A stretch of 6,174 nt of DNA from Spirochaetaceae bacterium UBA1306. GTDB lineage: Bacteria; Spirochaetota; Spirochaetia; Treponematales; Rectinemataceae. Shown one piece after another: positions 4,476 to 6,174 of this stretch. The DNA is taken from the NCBI GenBank assembly GCA_002307245.1, contig DBTW01000050.1, forward strand, positions 37,840 through 44,013, given 5' to 3'. Under the pieces are notes generated by a model, which did not search any database, was not told the DNA's origin, and saw only the letters and a list, made by a program, of their open reading frames with translations. Each line of letters begins with the position of its first letter. The first letter of the stretch is position 1. Both the position numbers and the translations under genes were made by a program.

Positions 4476-6174
4476 ATGGCCGCCCCCTTCGCCCAACGCA
4501 AGCGAGTCCTCCCCGAGCTCGTATCGGTCCTCATCATCTATTCCCTCACGGCCCTCGGGGCCTACATCTACGCCGAGTCCGTCCTCTCCGGAGAGCCCAA
4601 CTTCCCGGGCCTGTACGAGCGCCTGCCCGTCGCCCTCCTCGCCATCCTCCCGACCTCCCTCCTGGGTTATCTCGTCATCCGCGCGCGGGGCCTGATCATC
4701 GACCTCCGAGCCAGGCGCTACGGGTCCCGGCTCAGGCTCCGCCTCTCCGGCCTATTCCTCCTCGCGATCGCTTCCGCGGCCCTGCCGCAGGGGCTTTTCC
4801 TCCTCAGGATCGCCTTCGTCGCCCAGTCCTCCTCATTTTCGGCCGAGGTCCGCGAGGCCCTGGCCGAGGGCCAGGCGCTCGCCCTCTCCTGGTACGACGA
4901 GGAGCTTGGCGGGCTGGAGCGCTTGGCCACGGGCCTCGCGGCGCGGGTCGTCGTCGAGCGCGGCGCCCTGCCGGAGGCTTCCGCGCTGCTGGCCGAGCTC
5001 CGGTCCGCCAACCCGCGCATGGAGGCCCTCGAGCTCTTCGCGCAGGGGCGCAGCTCGGGCTTCGCCGGGCCGCCCGAAGCCAGGCTCGCGACGACACCTC
5101 AGGCTCCGGCCCCGGGCTCGGGCGGGCACAACCTCGCATCCTCGGCTTCGGGCGACGCGAGCCTCCTGCGCTACGCCGTCCCCCTGGGCTCCTCGCGGGA
5201 CCCATCGACGGCCTTCGCCGTCTTGAGCCTCAGGCTGCCCGACGGGCTCGAGCGCTCGGCGGCCTCGCTCGGCAAGGCCGCCCGAGCGACCGACTTCCTC
5301 GGTCCCTTCTCCAAGAAGTGGGCGACCCTGCTCATCGCGCTCTACGTCTTCCTCGTCCTGCCCCTCCTCCTCGTCGCCGTCCTGCTCGGCATCGCCGCCG
5401 CCGACCTCGTCGCCGAGCCCCTCGTGAGCCTCGAGGAGGCGACGCGCCGGGTCACCGCGGGCGATTTCGGAGTGCGCCTCATCGTGAAGCCAGGCGACGA
5501 GACCGGCCGGCTGATCGCCTCGTTCAACAGGATGCTCGACGAGATCGAGCGCTCGAGGACCGACGAGCTGCGCAAGGAGAAAATCGATGCCTGGAAGGAC
5601 ATCGCGCAGCGCCTCGCCCACGAGCTGAAGAACCCTCTGACCCCTATCCGCCTCGCGGCCGAGCGCGTGCTCCGCCGATGGAATACCGACCGGGCCCAGG
5701 CGGCCTCGATAATCGAGGGCTCCATGCTCGCGATCGTCAAGGAAGTGGAGGGGATGGACGCCCTGCTCACAGACTTCCGCGCCTTCGCCTCGCTGCCCGC
5801 CCCCCAGCGCGACTGGGTCGAGCTCGCGAAGCTCGTCGAGAACTCAATCGCGCTCTACGCCGCCTCCTACCCCGAGCTGCGCTTCCGCCTCGAGGGCCTT
5901 CCCGACGGGCTTACCCTCCGCGTCGACCGAGCGGCGATGAAGCGGGCCCTCGGCAACCTCATCGCCAACGCGATCGACTCGATGGAAGGCTCAGGGGAGA
6001 TCGAGATCGGAGCCGACCTTGTTAAGGCAGCGGATTCACGCTATTGTAGGCTCAGGATCCGGGACACGGGGCGGGGCATCCCGTCGGAGCTGGGAGAGAG
6101 GGTCTTCATGCCCTACTTCACGACCAAGCCGTCGGGCACGGGGCTCGGACTCTCCATCGTCGAGCGCATCGTCT
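4476..6174 (+). CDS. NtrY-like membrane sensor histidine kinase, C-terminus cut by window edge
   Basis: This gene is open to the right edge; 566 residues are visible. Three N-terminal membrane segments (about 12-33, 50-68, 88-116) precede an outer loop of about 165 residues with an Ala/Gly/Ser/Pro-rich stretch at 191-229. A fourth segment (about 282-308) follows, then a HAMP domain to about 365. The H box LAHELKNPLTPIRL has the phospho-acceptor His382, preceded by WKDIAQR. The ATPase domain shows the N box NLIANAIDSM (494-503), G1 DTGRGIP (530-536), F box FMPYFTTKP and G2 GTGLGLS (554-560). This order and the H box are typical of NtrY kinases, whose partners are usually sigma-54-dependent response regulators; one is expected downstream. 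The ligand is unknown. The ATG at 4476 is the first start after the ptsH stop and lacks a visible Shine-Dalgarno. Confidence 0.92.
   Translation, partial: MAAPFAQRKRVLPELVSVLIIYSLTALGAYIYAESVLSGEPNFPGLYERLPVALLAILPTSLLGYLVIRARGLIIDLRARRYGSRLRLRLSGLFLLAIASAALPQGLFLLRIAFVAQSSSFSAEVREALAEGQALALSWYDEELGGLERLATGLAARVVVERGALPEASALLAELRSANPRMEALELFAQGRSSGFAGPPEARLATTPQAPAPGSGGHNLASSASGDASLLRYAVPLGSSRDPSTAFAVLSLRLPDGLERSAASLGKAARATDFLGPFSKKWATLLIALYVFLVLPLLLVAVLLGIAAADLVAEPLVSLEEATRRVTAGDFGVRLIVKPGDETGRLIASFNRMLDEIERSRTDELRKEKIDAWKDIAQRLAHELKNPLTPIRLAAERVLRRWNTDRAQAASIIEGSMLAIVKEVEGMDALLTDFRAFASLPAPQRDWVELAKLVENSIALYAASYPELRFRLEGLPDGLTLRVDRAAMKRALGNLIANAIDSMEGSGEIEIGADLVKAADSRYCRLRIRDTGRGIPSELGERVFMPYFTTKPSGTGLGLSIVERIV
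6019..6047 (+). promoter_or_regulatory. Possible internal promoter inside the kinase gene
   Basis: TTGTTA (6019-6024) and TATTGT (6042-6047) each match four of six sigma-70 consensus bases, with exactly 17 nt between them. They lie in a short AT-richer island where codons (CTT GTT AAG GCA, GAT TCA, TAT TGT) depart from the strong C/G third-base preference of the gene. It could drive a downstream gene such as a partner response regulator separately from the kinase. It may equally reflect a poorly conserved loop between the N and G1 boxes. Confidence 0.22.

Noticed and set aside
4833..5621. 262-codon open frame antisense to the kinase
   Set aside because: The plus-strand frame from 4476 reads continuously through a complete histidine kinase layout here, so the antisense frame is a GC-driven shadow.
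5318..6025. 235-codon plus-strand open frame rich in Arg and Pro
   Set aside because: It is the alternate frame of the kinase gene; the kinase motifs (H box, N box, G1, G2) are in the other frame.
1..6174. CRISPR arrays, insertion sequences, tRNA or rRNA genes
   Set aside because: No regularly spaced repeats, transposase-like frames, terminal inverted repeats or cloverleaf-forming segments were seen; nearly all bases belong to the seven assigned genes and their short junctions.

Overview
The window is one edge-to-edge bacterial chromosomal segment, GC-rich by eye (about two thirds, not counted), with six confident genes and no mobile element, CRISPR array, rRNA or tRNA that I can see. The best taxonomic guess is a GC-rich member of the Spirochaetota. 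The HPr kinase has the N-terminal style I associate with treponemal HprK, GrpE heads the dnaK operon without hrcA, and HPr kinase, HPr and sigma-54 occur together. This is inference from protein style, not a search result.

Left arm, minus strand: the 5' end of dnaK (cut by the window edge) follows grpE with a 14-nt gap, so they form a grpE-dnaK chaperone operon read leftward. A GC-poor divergent intergenic region of 226 nt (1142-1367) separates it from the right arm and holds the promoters of both. Looking rightward there is a near-consensus sigma-54 (-24/-12) promoter and a weaker sigma-70-like one ahead of rpoN. Looking leftward there is a candidate sigma-70-like promoter and a small hairpin in the grpE leader. 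No CIRCE operator is visible.

Right arm, plus strand: rpoN (sigma-54), hpf (short ribosome hibernation factor), hprK (HPr kinase/phosphorylase), ptsH (HPr), then a membrane-bound NtrY-like histidine kinase that runs off the right edge. This resembles the proteobacterial rpoN-hpf-ptsN-rapZ-npr cluster, with hprK and ptsH in place of ptsN and rapZ. The genes suggest one regulatory unit: sigma-54 transcription, ribosome hibernation, a metabolic switch made of HprK acting on Ser46 of HPr, and a sensor kinase of the type that usually drives a sigma-54 activator. That activator would be expected just beyond the right edge.

The genes themselves are known families; the unusual content is in the junctions. 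These are: (1) a candidate sigma-54 autoregulatory promoter of rpoN; (2) a 15-codon ORF joining rpoN to hpf by overlapping start and stop codons; (3) a four-tract G-quadruplex motif overlapping a hairpin after hpf; (4) an hprK promoter whose predicted +1 falls on the GTG start codon, suggesting a leaderless mRNA; (5) two mutually exclusive hairpins between ptsH and the kinase, where no Shine-Dalgarno is seen; (6) a promoter-like AT island inside the kinase gene.
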